64,000 nt of DNA from Stentor coeruleus. Taxonomy: Eukaryota > Ciliophora > Heterotrichea > Heterotrichida > Stentoridae. Shown one piece after another: positions 1 to 10,868 of this stretch; within the stretch, counting starts at the first letter, position 1, and each line of letters starts with the position of its first letter. The stretch is from NCBI GenBank assembly GCA_001970955.1, contig MPUH01000162.1:28355-92354 (forward strand), in the 5' to 3' direction. The notes under the pieces are model-generated. The model saw only the letters and a program-made list of their open reading frames with translations, ran no database searches and was not told the origin of the DNA. Both the position numbers and the translations under genes were made by a program.

Positions 1-1021
1 TTTAGAAAAGTTATTTGAACTCAAATCATATCCGGATTTTAAGCCTTATACAACATAAGAAAATAATATCACAAGAATAAATAAGTTTACTTCTGATACT
101 TGGAATACAAATTTATTTATAGAATAATATATGTGAAATAAAATATAATTTCGATAAGCCGATTTTATGAATTTTATCTATAATAATTATGATGCTTTTA
201 TATTCGAGTTATGGTTTTTAAAGGTGGGATGGATGTTTTAATAAAGATTTTAAATCTATCTTGAAGTTTTTTGATGTGTATTCTAAAGAAAATTGAGTTT
301 AAAGTACAAGAATTTTATATTTAGAGCTTTAAGTGCAATTTGAACATTGGAGGAAAGTATAGTCTTTTTTTTTTTTTGAAGTTGTAATCTTTTACATAAA
401 AGTTTGTGTATAAATTTATAATAAGCTTATATTTCATACAGCATTTCTCAATATTTTATCTTGCTTATAAGTAGTACTATTGTTATTTTGACTTTATTCT
501 TTTTTTGCCAATAGTTTTTTTTATATATAAATAAAAAAAATACTCTAACACTAATTACAATTTTCTAAATATCAGAAACATAAATACAAGCATTTTACTA
601 TATTCTTTTCATACCTAAATATACATATAAAATAAGAATATTGTATAAAAGCGGTTATATTTATTATAAATTTCAAACATAGTTTCAATATAAAACTTAT
701 GTATAACTTATTAATACAGACCAAAAAACTCATATGGCTTATATCTTCAAAATAAAAAACTAAATCCTATTTTTATCCTAATATAAAAATAACATATATC
801 ATGTTATTCATATATAATCAGAGTTTTTAAATGGAACTCAAAACAATTCATAAACCCAAAAACTATTTAAAAGCTAAACCAAGCCAAGAAACCAAATTTT
901 CTTATAATATTTTTGATCTTAAACTCATATTATTATACTTTATACGAAACTTCATATCTCATGATATTGATAATAATTATTAATTACCCCTATAAAAGAG
1001 TTTTAACCTCTCTTCCTAATA

Positions 1022-1189
1022 TCAAATTCCTTGATATAACTTAGTTAGAATTATATCATAATTTATCATATGGTAGTCTTTATTTTTATCTATCATCAAA
1101 ATTTGCTAAATGGCTTCACCATCTTCTTTAAAGCCTTGAATCTCGGCAAACTGAGTTTTTTCTTGTACTGAATTTGGTTTTTCATAACT
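1022..1189 (-). pseudogene. Possible coding relic with in-frame TAG
   Basis: Read on the minus strand, one frame gives a protein-like stretch of about 25 residues (including QFAEIQGFKEDGEAI), a single TAG, then about 27 more residues (QILMIDKNKDYHMINYD and on) to a TGA. No GT-AG intron of 15 or 16 nt removes the TAG. It could be a decayed gene fragment or chance; I do not recognise a family. Confidence 0.2.
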
Positions 1190-1505
1190 TTATCTTAGTT
1201 TTCTATAAAAAAATCATCATAATTATAGGATTTTGTATCGGAAAATTACTTATTTTTTTTTGGGGGTAATTTTTACAACTCGAGTTTTTATCAAAATTTT
1301 CTACTAACTTCTAATAAAAATATTTCAAAAAACATTGAAAAATTATGTATTAACTGTATGTAACATAAATTTTATATTAGATCAATCTATAAGTTTATAA
1401 AATTTATTGCAACTTCGATGCTTAATAATGATATTTTTTTACTATGAATATCCATAAAGTCTTACTAAAACTTTTAGATTAAATCTTAAGGTTTTTATGA
1501 GAATT

Positions 1506-1637
1506 TCTTTGGTATTTTCAATTTCCCGAACTATTTATTCCATCAAAGATCAGAATATTAAATATCAGTGAAATNTCTTTGGTATTTTCAATTTCCCGAA
1601 CTATTTATTCCATCAAAGATCAGAATATTAAATATCA
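1506..1637. repeat. 62-nt direct repeat around a single-N gap
   Basis: Positions 1506-1567 and 1576-1637 are identical. Between them lie seven unmatched bases and one N at 1575. This is what an unmerged contig overlap looks like, so one copy is probably artificial. Confidence 0.85.
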
Positions 1638-2242
1638 TATATATAAAATGTAATAATTATCATATTGTCAGAACGGATATCTATCACTTAATCTATATCC
1701 ATACAGAATGGCCATCCTTGTAAAGAAAAGGTCAAAAATAGACCCATAAACCCATCTCAAAGCATTCACTTATTCATCCTTCAATTTACGACCAAAGTAA
1801 TTCTGAGAAATTAATCATATTCAGCTTTTTATGGATTAACTATCAGCTCTCATCTATAAAAGTTTAAAGTTCTCATCATTAGACTTGAATTAATTGTATA
1901 TATAAAAATCACGTATAACAAATTTACATTATTCCATTTTCAAAAATCAAAGTATATACCTTACTTATTCCAGTCAGTTTCACAAGATAATTGAAAAAAA
2001 ATCATAACTTCTGCCAACTAATTATAAAACTGACACAGTTTTTCAATACCATTAATCAACTTATTTTTACTTCAAATTGCATAATCAAAACGTATCTTAT
2101 CTAAAGTTCTCATACCTTTTTTCCCATTTGACCCAATTTACTTACCCTGATTTTTTTAGTTTCTTAGAAATATTTGATCTTTCACCCCTTTAAGTTATAA
2201 TTTAATAAAGTCTTAATAGGAAAAAATCATGGTGGTTATATA

Positions 2243-2677
2243 ATGGATTCATATATATGCCAATTCCCTGGCTGCTTTAAGCAATACAAAAATCGGTGCA
2301 ATCTCAAGCGTCACGAAGAGGCTTTTCATACTGAAAATAAAAAATTCCAATGTGTACATTGCAAAAAAATCCTGTCTTCTAAGCAAAACCTAAAGGAACA
2401 TGAATTTATCCACACTAATCAGACACCTTATGTGTGTAGAGAGCCTGGATGTGGGCTTAGATTTCGTCATGGAAGTCAACATTCAGCTCATAAAAGAATA
2501 CATGTTGCTATTAAGAATATAGTCAATAGATCATCTGTTGTAAGCTTTAAGGTAAGGACTATATAGCTATCTAATATAGAAGAAGATATTGAAGAGGAAA
2601 TAAATCCTAAGGATATGATGGATTTTACTCTACCTTTGATTAAGAGAAGCCAAGATTATATCTTACCAGTAATTTAG
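2243..2677 (+). CDS. Three-finger C2H2 zinc-finger protein
   Basis: A 139-residue protein in two exons. The intron is 2552-2566 (GTAAGGACTATATAG, 15 nt); without splicing the frame ends at its TAG. Three C2H2 fingers fill residues 6 to 88: the first has CX4C spacing (CQFPGC), the second CX2C (CVHC), the third CX4C (CREPGC), each closing with two histidines. Exon 2 adds an acidic 36-residue tail. Such fingers usually bind DNA or RNA; the target is unknown. It resembles the gene at 18118, which shares the NLKEH second finger and a third finger containing LRFRH, so the two are probably paralogues. The A/C-rich upstream DNA supports this start. Confidence 0.85.
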
Positions 2678-4376
2678 AAGGTGTATTAGTAATTTTTATA
2701 CAAATAGTTAAGTTTTGTGATTTGAGATAGAGAGTTGTTTGTCGCCAAGACTTTTTATTTGTAATTAGTGGGGCTTATTTGCCAAAAATTTGTAATGTTG
2801 CCTCACCATATTTTCGCAAGTTATTCACTGATTAACTTGAAATGTATAAGAATGAAAAGTGATAGGATAAAACTAGTTTAATTAATAAAAAGCTTTCAAG
2901 AACAGGTTCTAAATAATCATACAATTTTAGTTGGTGAATCATATATAAAATCAAGGGGATATCGCTTATAAATCTTTTGAAATACACTTTATACTTATTT
3001 TTGAGTTTAATTTTTTTCGTAATTCAACACCATTACTAAGTATAATTGTATACCTGAATTTAATCAGAGTTTAATTCATTACCCAAAGGATTACAGACCA
3101 GGATTCTAAATAATTTATACTTTCCAGCTTTTTTTCTAATAAACTCTAGAATATTTTTTATCTTGCAAGTTGTGAATAATTTGCAAATACTTTCAGATTT
3201 ATAAATTCTTTTATAATCAAATCTATGTCAATCGCTTATATCTAAGTAAATTTCCTATTTTTTTTAGGTTTGATTATATGATAAACTTCTTTAATGCTAT
3301 ACAATTTTTAACTTATTTATTATATATTACTAGTTTCTTGTGTTATTTCAAATAAATCTAAATGACTTAATTTAATTAGGATTGGGCTGGAAATATTACT
3401 GGAATTATCGTATAATAAGACTTAGAAAAGGTGTTCTAATATGGAAAATGTTTATGGAATTTTTCTAGAAAAGCTTTAAATTTTCATGGTATAAGAAACT
3501 CAAATACAATTATATTTGATAGATTTTATTAAATAAGCTTAGGTAGAAACTCTGATTTTTTTAAGCTGAAGGATATTTTGGGCTTTTGTGATATGCTAAA
3601 AAAACCTTATTTTTGACGATTTTTTTTAAAGCAAACTCTTGAAAAATTTTTTTGATTAATTAGGTTTATTCAATTGAAAAATCCACTAAAGGACACCTTT
3701 TCTTATATTATTAGCCTTGCTTATGATTGTAAAAAATTAAAAAAAACTATTAAAACTTTTTTCTGAGGATCAACAGGAAATAAAATAATTTGGCTTAGTG
3801 AAAACTTTGCAGTTCAAAAACTTAAAATCTTAACTTTTCGAATAATTTTATAAACCAACTCGGCTCTTCGGTTCTGAAATAAAATCTTTCACAGGCTCAC
3901 CGTAAGAAACTTTTCAAGAATAAATAAAATCAAAATTTTCGCTTTAAAATTTTTAATTTTCATCACCGCAAGCAAAAGTTTATTAAAACTAGCAAGTCTA
4001 GTCATTTATCAATACTACAATCCTATAGATAAAAATCTGTAAATACAAATAAACAAAAACTTAAAATTAAAGTGTTTATGAAGAATCTCAGACATATTTG
4101 ACGAATATCATGCCCATGATTATTATGCTAACCAACAACTAATACTTAGAAAATCCATAAAATGCAACAAAAATTTATTAATACACATATAAAACTTCTT
4201 AATAATCTAAACATCAAGGAAAATATTAATTTTTTAAATCATATATAAAAATACTAATAAAACTTTAAAGCTCATGTCAAAAATACCCAAAAAGCCTATG
4301 CTAATTCTGTAAACATAAAACCTTTATTACACAATCACAGAACTCTTAAAAAAAAACTATTTTTTTTCATATGAAA
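2678..4376. other. AT-rich intergenic region
   Basis: About 1.7 kb with frequent stops in all frames and no recognisable gene, tRNA or repeat. It lies downstream of both a plus-strand and a minus-strand gene. Confidence 0.6.
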
Positions 4377-4814
4377 TTATTCTAAAAGTCCTTTAATTAG
4401 TTCTTCAACATTGATTTTCCCAGTCTTGTTCTTATCAAAATGCTTTATAATCCTTTTTATTTCTTCTTGATATAATGGTTCACCATCTCCAGATAAAATT
4501 TCTTTAAGTTCTTCTATTGTTATAAACCCATCAGCGTTTTCTTTGCATTTATTAAAAAGCCCAAGTATGTCTTCAGCGTTTTTTTCATTGCCTATTTTGA
4601 TAGTTTTATATAAGCCTACGAATTCTTCAAAATTTAAAACCCCATCAAAATCTTTATCAGCTTCTTCAAGAATTTCTTTTATATCAGCTTCTGTAGGGTT
4701 AAGCCCAATAACCCTAACAGCTGTTGAGAATTCATTAGCATTAAGATAACCATTGTGGTCTCGATCTAGAACATCAAAAACTTCTTTTAGGTTTTCTTCT
4801 TTACACTTAAACAT
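4377..4814 (-). CDS. Calmodulin-like EF-hand protein
   Basis: A complete 145-residue single-exon protein with the calmodulin/centrin layout of four EF-hands. Loop 1 is DRDHNGYLNANE (about residues 18-29), loop 2 DKDFDGVLNFEE (54-65) and loop 4 DKNKTGKINVEE (126-137). Loop 3 (NKCKENADGFITIEE) has an altered start and probably binds calcium poorly or not at all. Such proteins are calcium sensors that act by binding partners. The short N-terminus lacks the basic extension of centrins, so a calmodulin-like protein is the safer name. Upstream DNA is G/T-rich on the plus strand, as expected for a minus-strand gene here. Confidence 0.88.
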   Translation of the reverse strand: MFKCKEENLKEVFDVLDRDHNGYLNANEFSTAVRVIGLNPTEADIKEILEEADKDFDGVLNFEEFVGLYKTIKIGNEKNAEDILGLFNKCKENADGFITIEELKEILSGDGEPLYQEEIKRIIKHFDKNKTGKINVEELIKGLLE

Positions 4815-5307
4815 TATAAGCTTTTTTTTTGGAAATGGTTAAGTTTGAGATAATGGTAATGGAGATAAAGAATATGCAAGTAAGTTTTGGTGTATAATAA
4901 TTGTTTTGGGTATTGGGTAAAGAGTTTATGTGAAAATAGATGTGGATGAGAAGATTTTAATATAGAGGAATGTTTTGTTGAAGATTTTTACAATTTTTAA
5001 GTTTTTTATGTGTGATTTAATTATTGTTACTGATTTAAGAATTTTTACAATTAGTATTTAATATTAAACTTGATATATATATTACCTGCTTTTTTTTTTT
5101 TCAAGTTTGGATATAGGTTATAATAAAAATATATAAAACAAATCCTCAATACTCATAATTAAAACATATTATTAGCTACAAAAGCATTATTAAATCTCTT
5201 AAGTCTTAGGCTTTGGGCAGAAAATGATGTATGATATTTTAGTGTAAATAATAAAATTTCCCAAAAACAAAACTTAAATCAGATTTTCCTATTAATTATC
5301 CCTTATA
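4815..5307. other. Intergenic region
   Basis: The half next to 4814 is G/T-rich on the plus strand and is the likely promoter side of the EF-hand gene. The rest is the 3' side of the coiled-coil gene ending at 5308. No other feature seen. Confidence 0.5.
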
Positions 5308-7047
5308 CTATAAGGTGGCTAGTTTCGATTTATAATTAGATAACACAACTTTTTTGACTTTTAGATCAGCATGGCTTCCTCTTAGCATTTCTTTCAATAT
5401 CTCAATTTGTTTATCCTTAACCTCAATTTCTTCGTTTATTTTAGCTAAAATTTCTGCTTCAATTGACTTCATTTTTGAACTAAGTTTCTGCATTTTTTGT
5501 TTGAGAACCTCATATTTATCTTCAACTTTTTGTTTCTCTTTATGTTTATTAACAATTTCTGTATCTCGAGTATTTATTTCTTGTTTAAGTACATCAAGTT
5601 GTAAAAGTAGTCGAGAAATTTGTTTTTCTCGATTTGACATTGATGAAACTGAAGAATCTACAGGTTTATATAATGATTTTTTAATCTCAGCAATTTTAGT
5701 TTTAAGTTCTTCAGTTATCCCTGTTGTGTTTTGATTTTTCTTTGTGAGATCCTCAATTTTCTCTTGGTTTTCTGCTAGTTTTTTCCTAGACTTTTCTATT
5801 GCGGATTCTTTTTTACTAGCTTCAGCGTTTATATCTTCTGATTTTTTCATCAGACCATTTGTCTGGTTTTTATAGAATTCAGCTTGTTTCGATAAATATC
5901 CAATCCTTTCTTGGAAGACTTCGTTATTAGATTTTATTCTGTCGTTTATTTCTAAAACCCATGATTCTTTTATTGGGATTTTTTTTTCTTTGCTTTTCAT
6001 TTCTATTTCTTTAAATTTCAGTTCGTTTTGTATTAGATGAAGTTTATATTGAGATAAGTTTTCTAATGATTTTTCTTCAATTGGTCTTTTTTCAAGCTTT
6101 TTAGCAGGGACAATTAGGGATTTTAGGATTTTTTCTAAGTTTTGGGCTGATTCTTCTTTTTGGAAATTTGGCACTACATCAAGGGCTTCGTTTATTTTTC
6201 CTTCTATATCTTTTAAAATGTTTAAATCTTTTTCTTTATTGGTAAAAAATTTGTGAATTCGTTTAAAACGCTTATAGTATTTTAGGGATTTTTTTACATT
6301 TAAAAGATGAATACTAAGGAATTCGGAAATACGGTTTTTGACCTCTTGGGCGTTTTCGATTTGCACTGTAGCTTCGACTACGCGTTTGTTTGATGGGCCG
6401 ATTTGGTCGTTGATTTTTTCGATTTTTTCATTGAATTTCGAGTTTATTTCTTTCATGATGTTCATTTGAGATGAGATTTGCATTATGTTATCTTTAACAG
6501 CCTGTATATCTAAATCCTTCAAAATAATCTCCATTTTCAATGCTTCATGTTTATCCAAATGCTTACTAATTTCCTCTTCCAACTTTTCCCTATTGGCAAT
6601 AAATTCAGTATTAGCTTTTTTCATCATCTCTTGTTTTTCAGCTATATCTTCCTCAATAGTTTCTTTAATCTTTCCCTCCTCATAAATCTCTTCATAAACT
6701 TTCGATAGTTTCTGCTGATTGACATTTTCCTTTTTTTCCTTTTTCAGTTTTAAGATTTCTTGGTTTAATTCTTGGGTTTTTATAAGCATTGAATTAATAT
6801 ATTTTTGTATAGCTTTAGATATCAAATGTGTTTCTTTGCTAGAAACTGAATCAAGCAGTCTTTGCCTTGATTCAATACGTAAATCTAAATCTTCTAATTG
6901 TGGATGAAGTAATAAAGTAAAAGCTGTACTATAATCTTTTTCTTTGATTGTAGGTGCTTGTTTTATGTTATGGTTTGGATCAGGTTTTGGGGTTGAAGAT
7001 TTTTGAGGAGAGTCTGTTTTGGTTGTGGGTTTCTTTTTGCCAGGCAT
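5308..7047 (-). CDS. Long coiled-coil protein
   Basis: A single-exon protein of 579 residues. The first 35 residues are basic and proline/serine-rich (starting MPGKKKPTTKTDSPQ), probably disordered. From about residue 40 almost the whole chain is heptad-rich E/K/L/I sequence predicted to form long coiled coils, with short breaks near residues 215 and 315. I do not recognise a family signature; a cytoskeletal, basal-body or trafficking role is possible but not shown. The ATG at 7047 is the first in frame and the 3' end is a TAG. Length and continuous frame make it a secure gene with unknown function. Confidence 0.8.
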   Translation of the reverse strand: MPGKKKPTTKTDSPQKSSTPKPDPNHNIKQAPTIKEKDYSTAFTLLLHPQLEDLDLRIESRQRLLDSVSSKETHLISKAIQKYINSMLIKTQELNQEILKLKKEKKENVNQQKLSKVYEEIYEEGKIKETIEEDIAEKQEMMKKANTEFIANREKLEEEISKHLDKHEALKMEIILKDLDIQAVKDNIMQISSQMNIMKEINSKFNEKIEKINDQIGPSNKRVVEATVQIENAQEVKNRISEFLSIHLLNVKKSLKYYKRFKRIHKFFTNKEKDLNILKDIEGKINEALDVVPNFQKEESAQNLEKILKSLIVPAKKLEKRPIEEKSLENLSQYKLHLIQNELKFKEIEMKSKEKKIPIKESWVLEINDRIKSNNEVFQERIGYLSKQAEFYKNQTNGLMKKSEDINAEASKKESAIEKSRKKLAENQEKIEDLTKKNQNTTGITEELKTKIAEIKKSLYKPVDSSVSSMSNREKQISRLLLQLDVLKQEINTRDTEIVNKHKEKQKVEDKYEVLKQKMQKLSSKMKSIEAEILAKINEEIEVKDKQIEILKEMLRGSHADLKVKKVVLSNYKSKLATL

Positions 7048-7450
7048 TTTTTATAAGTTTATTATAGATGATATGAAATAGATATTATATTATTTATTTG
7101 TTATAAGAGGTTAATGAAAGATATGAGAAGTTGATTAAAATTATGATGTATAGGGAAAAGCTTATGAGTAATGCAGTTTTTGTATTGAGATAAGGATTTT
7201 ATTAAAATTATAATAAATTATTTATTTGAAGATATGATTATATAGTTGAAATAGTTTGATATTAGGATGAATAAAATGAATTTTATTTGATAATTAGGTG
7301 TTATTTTAAGTCAATTAAAGTTAGAAAAAATGCTTAAAGCTAGACACAAAAAATTAAAGCAATAAGTCTTTAAAAATTCCTTTATAAATCTAATAAACCT
7401 ATCAACCCACAAACATTTTCCTATAACCTAAAACTCTTCTCCATAAACTT
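7048..7450. other. Intergenic region
   Basis: Upstream DNA of the coiled-coil gene (G/T-rich on the plus strand near 7048-7300), then a short 3' flank of the next gene. Nothing else recognised. Confidence 0.5.
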
Positions 7451-8611
7451 TTAATTAATTCTTGATATATCATCAACACAAACATTAATCTCACATTCTT
7501 CACATCTAAAACACCCACAAAAACTTTTTTTCCAGCACACCATGCATACATTCCCAGATTCATTATCAATACTGGGATTCCAAAACAAACAATGCCCTTT
7601 ACCACATTTTATCCCACTATAATCCTCAATAGTTTTAATAATATCATCTCCACATTTTAAACAATATCCTTCAGAGCATTCTCCACATAAATATCCAAAC
7701 TTATCAAAAACATTATCACATTTCAAGCAACTGCACATTTTGCCTTTATTTTCAATAAACTCTTTATTTTTCATAACACAAAAATCATGATTTTTCCTAC
7801 ATTTAAACCCAGGATGGGTAATCATACTAGCTAAAATTGATTCTGAACAATGAGTGCATATAGAATAATCACATGAGTTACAACTGAATGAGTTTTTATA
7901 AGAAACTTCATTACATTTATTACAAACAAAAGCAATTTCAGACCTTTTATAATGAAACAAAGGTTTTTTTTCTTTGCAAACTAATAAATTGATGTTTGGT
8001 TTCAACCCTTTTTGTATCCCACAATGTAAACACATATAATATTCACATCCTCTACAACTCCAACTTGGCTCTTTTCTATATTTCTTACACAAAGTGCATA
8101 AATAAACACTTTTATTATATACATGAGAATTTGGAGTCCATAAAAGTTCATGTGAATTAACACAGTTTTCTATACAAGCTTGCATACCTTCATTAATCCC
8201 ACAGTCTTTACACATAATTTTCTCACAATGTTTACACTTCCAAGCTGATTTTGAAAAGTAACTCAAACAAAAATCACAGCGAATGTTCCAGTCACCGAAT
8301 TTTTCATAATGCCAAAATACAATATCAGTTTTCCATATATAAAAAGATCCACACATACATTTATAATACCCTTCTTCAGGAGTTTGGTTTGTTATAGAAG
8401 CATCTTCTTTAATACCTGGACATGTGTCTTTTTCTGATACTAAAATTTCTTGAATACGTTTTTCTGATATATTTGATATAACTTGAGAATCTGAACTTGA
8501 TATAGTGTCGATTGCTGGAGGGCTTAAGAGGTTAATGGAACTACCAACTTTTTCCATTAAGATTGAGTATTGGCTTTCATCTTGAAAATTGTTGTTGCAG
8601 CAGTTCCCCAT
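7451..8611 (-). CDS. N-acylated multi-C1-like zinc protein
   Basis: A 386-residue cysteine-rich protein starting MGNCCNNN. Gly2 followed by two cysteines is a typical site for N-myristoylation plus palmitoylation, so membrane attachment is likely. From about residue 120 to the end there are five repeats of CX2C, an aromatic/serine stretch, then CX2C and CX2C, for example CDFCLSYF, WKCKHCEKIMCKDCG, WSCRGCEYYMCLHCG and YLCGECSEGYCLKCG. This layout matches C1-like/DC1 treble-clef zinc domains, known for lipid or protein binding. The exact ligand is unknown. Only 49 nt separate its start from the stop of the gene upstream on the same strand. Confidence 0.75.
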   Translation of the reverse strand: MGNCCNNNFQDESQYSILMEKVGSSINLLSPPAIDTISSSDSQVISNISEKRIQEILVSEKDTCPGIKEDASITNQTPEEGYYKCMCGSFYIWKTDIVFWHYEKFGDWNIRCDFCLSYFSKSAWKCKHCEKIMCKDCGINEGMQACIENCVNSHELLWTPNSHVYNKSVYLCTLCKKYRKEPSWSCRGCEYYMCLHCGIQKGLKPNINLLVCKEKKPLFHYKRSEIAFVCNKCNEVSYKNSFSCNSCDYSICTHCSESILASMITHPGFKCRKNHDFCVMKNKEFIENKGKMCSCLKCDNVFDKFGYLCGECSEGYCLKCGDDIIKTIEDYSGIKCGKGHCLFWNPSIDNESGNVCMVCWKKSFCGCFRCEECEINVCVDDISRIN

Positions 8612-8660
8612 TTAATATTATTATTAATGCTTTTTTAAGATGAGATATGAAAAGGTTTAT

Positions 8661-10481
8661 TTAATTGTCGAGGATCCTCATAAGACCTGTTTGTTTTTTC
8701 AAAGCTTCATTAAGTTCTTGTTCAAACATAATTTTTTCATCATCCTCTGCTTTTTTAATGATTTTCACATTTTTCCTATAAAACTTGCAAGCTTCTGACC
8801 CAGCACTATTTGAACTTATATTAAGCTCATTAGATAACTCATATATTTTCTCTGCAAGTCTAAAATTATCATTTTCAATTTTTTCTTTATATTCATTCAA
8901 ATACTCATAATGCTCAATAAGATTTTTTTCCTCATCTTTTTTAGCTTCATAATTCCTCCGATTTTCTTCATCAATAGTAGCAAGACGTCCTTCATAATAC
9001 ATAATAAGATTTTCTTCACTCATAGAATTAAGTTCTTGTTCTGATTTCTGATTTCCTTCATATAAATTCAAAGCACTTCTAACATTCATCCTTGAAGCTT
9101 CAGGTTTACAAATTTCTTGATACATTTGTTTAGGGAGTATTTTCCCATATTTATTTATAAAAGTATCTTTCATTATACTTTCTTTTATTCTCCACTTGCA
9201 CATGTTTATATAGTAATTATTTATTTTTTCCATTTCTTTATTAGATCGACAGCTTTCAGTTTCAGCATCTTGGAGTATTTCTTTATACCTTGCAGGAACT
9301 TCGAGGAATTTTTTTAAACTTTTCAAAGACTCGATTTTTTTCTTAAGTTTAGGAAGGTCATATTTCAATTTGTTTACATATTTAACACAATTGCTAACTA
9401 TCTGTTTATAAACCCCTTGAACTTTTTGGCATATTTCATCAAGTATTTCATCTTGTTCATTAACATCAGTTAGTTTTTCATCAATTTTCTCTAATGCTAG
9501 TATATCATTCTTATAAATAGACTCATATTTTTCAATAACATCCAAAATTTCAGAGTTACTAATTCTTCTATTTAGTATATCATCTAAATAACTTCTAAAA
9601 ATCTCATAATTTAAAACAATTGTATGACATTCTCCAAACAGTTCTTCAAAACTCAAACTGTTACAATATAAATTATCAAGTGAGACTATATTATCCCCAT
9701 AAGTTGTTTTCATATCCTCAATACTTTTACTTATAAATTTGTCTATATCATTAAAAATTTCTTTGTTTTTAAGTATTTTCATATTAGTTGAACTGATTTT
9801 CCCATCGATATTATGACCAAAATTACTATAATCCGAACTATCAAGTTCGCTTTTTAACGATTCAGGCAATATAGCTAAAAATCCTCTATAACATAACTCA
9901 AATGCATTATAAGAAACTTTAATACTTTCAAGCAACACAGAACTTTGGTTACTTAAATTCTTAATCTCCCCAAACAAGCTTTTTGAGTATAATTCTAGGT
10001 TTTTTAATAGAGCTTTTGCAGCTGAAAAGCGTATCTCGATCATTTTTTTAACTTTTGTAAGTCTTTTCATAGAGAGTTTATAAACCGCAGACATTTGCCA
10101 TGCACGTTCTGAGTTATTGAAAAGATTTTCATCTATTGAAGGGATTCTTTCAAATGGGATTTTGATGCTAGAAAAATCAAAAGGTTCTTGATAATTGATT
10201 TCAAATGATAAATTGTTTGAAGAGTCTATGGATTTTCTTGGGACAGAACAATCGATTTTGATTTCTGATTTGTTAAAGACTATGAGTTTTTCTGATGATG
10301 ATATTTGCTCTGATACAGGAAGACATTTTGATAATATCCGGCCTTCTGAAGTCATTAGGATTATCTGATGTTCTTTTAGATTAATTTGAGGACTTAGGGT
10401 TAGGATGTTTATTATGTTTGATTGCTTTTCTTGGTTGATTCGCTTAAGTAAGTCAGGGATAATCACCTCAATGGTAGACAT
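8661..10481 (-). CDS. Atg11/FIP200 (Atg17-like) autophagy scaffold, putative
   Basis: A 606-residue single-exon protein. The first 75 residues look like a ubiquitin-like fold (IILMTSEGRIL in the middle), as at the start of Atg11 and RB1CC1/FIP200. The middle is helical and carries a segment near residue 440 (KDTFINKYGKILPKQ) resembling the conserved YG-x-LP region of the Atg17-like domain. The C-terminus is a coiled coil. Atg11/FIP200 scaffolds the Atg1/ULK kinase at forming autophagosomes. At 606 residues it is short for the family, and a claw-like C-terminal domain is not obvious. The family call rests on motif resemblance; another UBL/coiled-coil scaffold is possible. Confidence 0.5.
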   Translation of the reverse strand: MSTIEVIIPDLLKRINQEKQSNIINILTLSPQINLKEHQIILMTSEGRILSKCLPVSEQISSSEKLIVFNKSEIKIDCSVPRKSIDSSNNLSFEINYQEPFDFSSIKIPFERIPSIDENLFNNSERAWQMSAVYKLSMKRLTKVKKMIEIRFSAAKALLKNLELYSKSLFGEIKNLSNQSSVLLESIKVSYNAFELCYRGFLAILPESLKSELDSSDYSNFGHNIDGKISSTNMKILKNKEIFNDIDKFISKSIEDMKTTYGDNIVSLDNLYCNSLSFEELFGECHTIVLNYEIFRSYLDDILNRRISNSEILDVIEKYESIYKNDILALEKIDEKLTDVNEQDEILDEICQKVQGVYKQIVSNCVKYVNKLKYDLPKLKKKIESLKSLKKFLEVPARYKEILQDAETESCRSNKEMEKINNYYINMCKWRIKESIMKDTFINKYGKILPKQMYQEICKPEASRMNVRSALNLYEGNQKSEQELNSMSEENLIMYYEGRLATIDEENRRNYEAKKDEEKNLIEHYEYLNEYKEKIENDNFRLAEKIYELSNELNISSNSAGSEACKFYRKNVKIIKKAEDDEKIMFEQELNEALKKQTGLMRILDN

Positions 10482-10868
10482 ATTTATCAGGTTTAGCTTA
10501 GCAAAATTATTCTTATGGCAATACTTATGAGGTTTTACATGGAAATATGCTTTTTTTTATGCAGAGATTTTTTGCTGAAAGTTTTTGGATTTATGCTAGG
10601 ATTAGAAATGGGAAATGTAGTTTGTAGGATTTTTATATAANGCTGAAAGTTTTTGGATTTATGCTAGGATTAGAAATGGGAAATGTAGTTTGTAGGATTT
10701 TTATCACTACCATTTAATATCCTATTTTTACTACATAAACCTTTGATTTTTATTTATTTAAAAGATCTCACTATATAAACATTTTATTTTTCACACAAAA
10801 TCAACTCAAAAATGACAAAACCAATCTACGAAAGCCTGCACTTGAGTTAATTTAATTTAAAAACCCCT
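10482..10868. other. Intergenic region with assembly gap
   Basis: Promoter side of the minus-strand gene starting at 10481, then the 3' flank of the DP gene. It contains the N at 10641 and its flanking 63-nt repeat. No gene seen. Confidence 0.5.
10574..10704. repeat. 63-nt direct repeat around a single-N gap
   Basis: 10574-10636 and 10642-10704 are identical, separated by four bases and an N at 10641. This is an unmerged contig overlap, so intergenic length is overstated by about 68 nt. Confidence 0.85.

Larger units (their letters stand above)
1..2242. other. AT-rich noncoding region
   Basis: No convincing intact gene is seen. It holds a single-N assembly gap at 1575 flanked by a 62-nt perfect repeat, and a weak coding-like relic on the minus strand at 1022-1189. 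From about 1,640 to 2,240 the plus strand becomes A/C-rich and G-poor, the pattern seen upstream of plus-strand genes here, which fits the zinc-finger gene starting at 2243. Confidence 0.6.

Noticed and set aside
4694-4720. Telomere-like CCCTAACA in the EF-hand gene
   Set aside because: A single copy inside conserved coding sequence; no tandem repeat.
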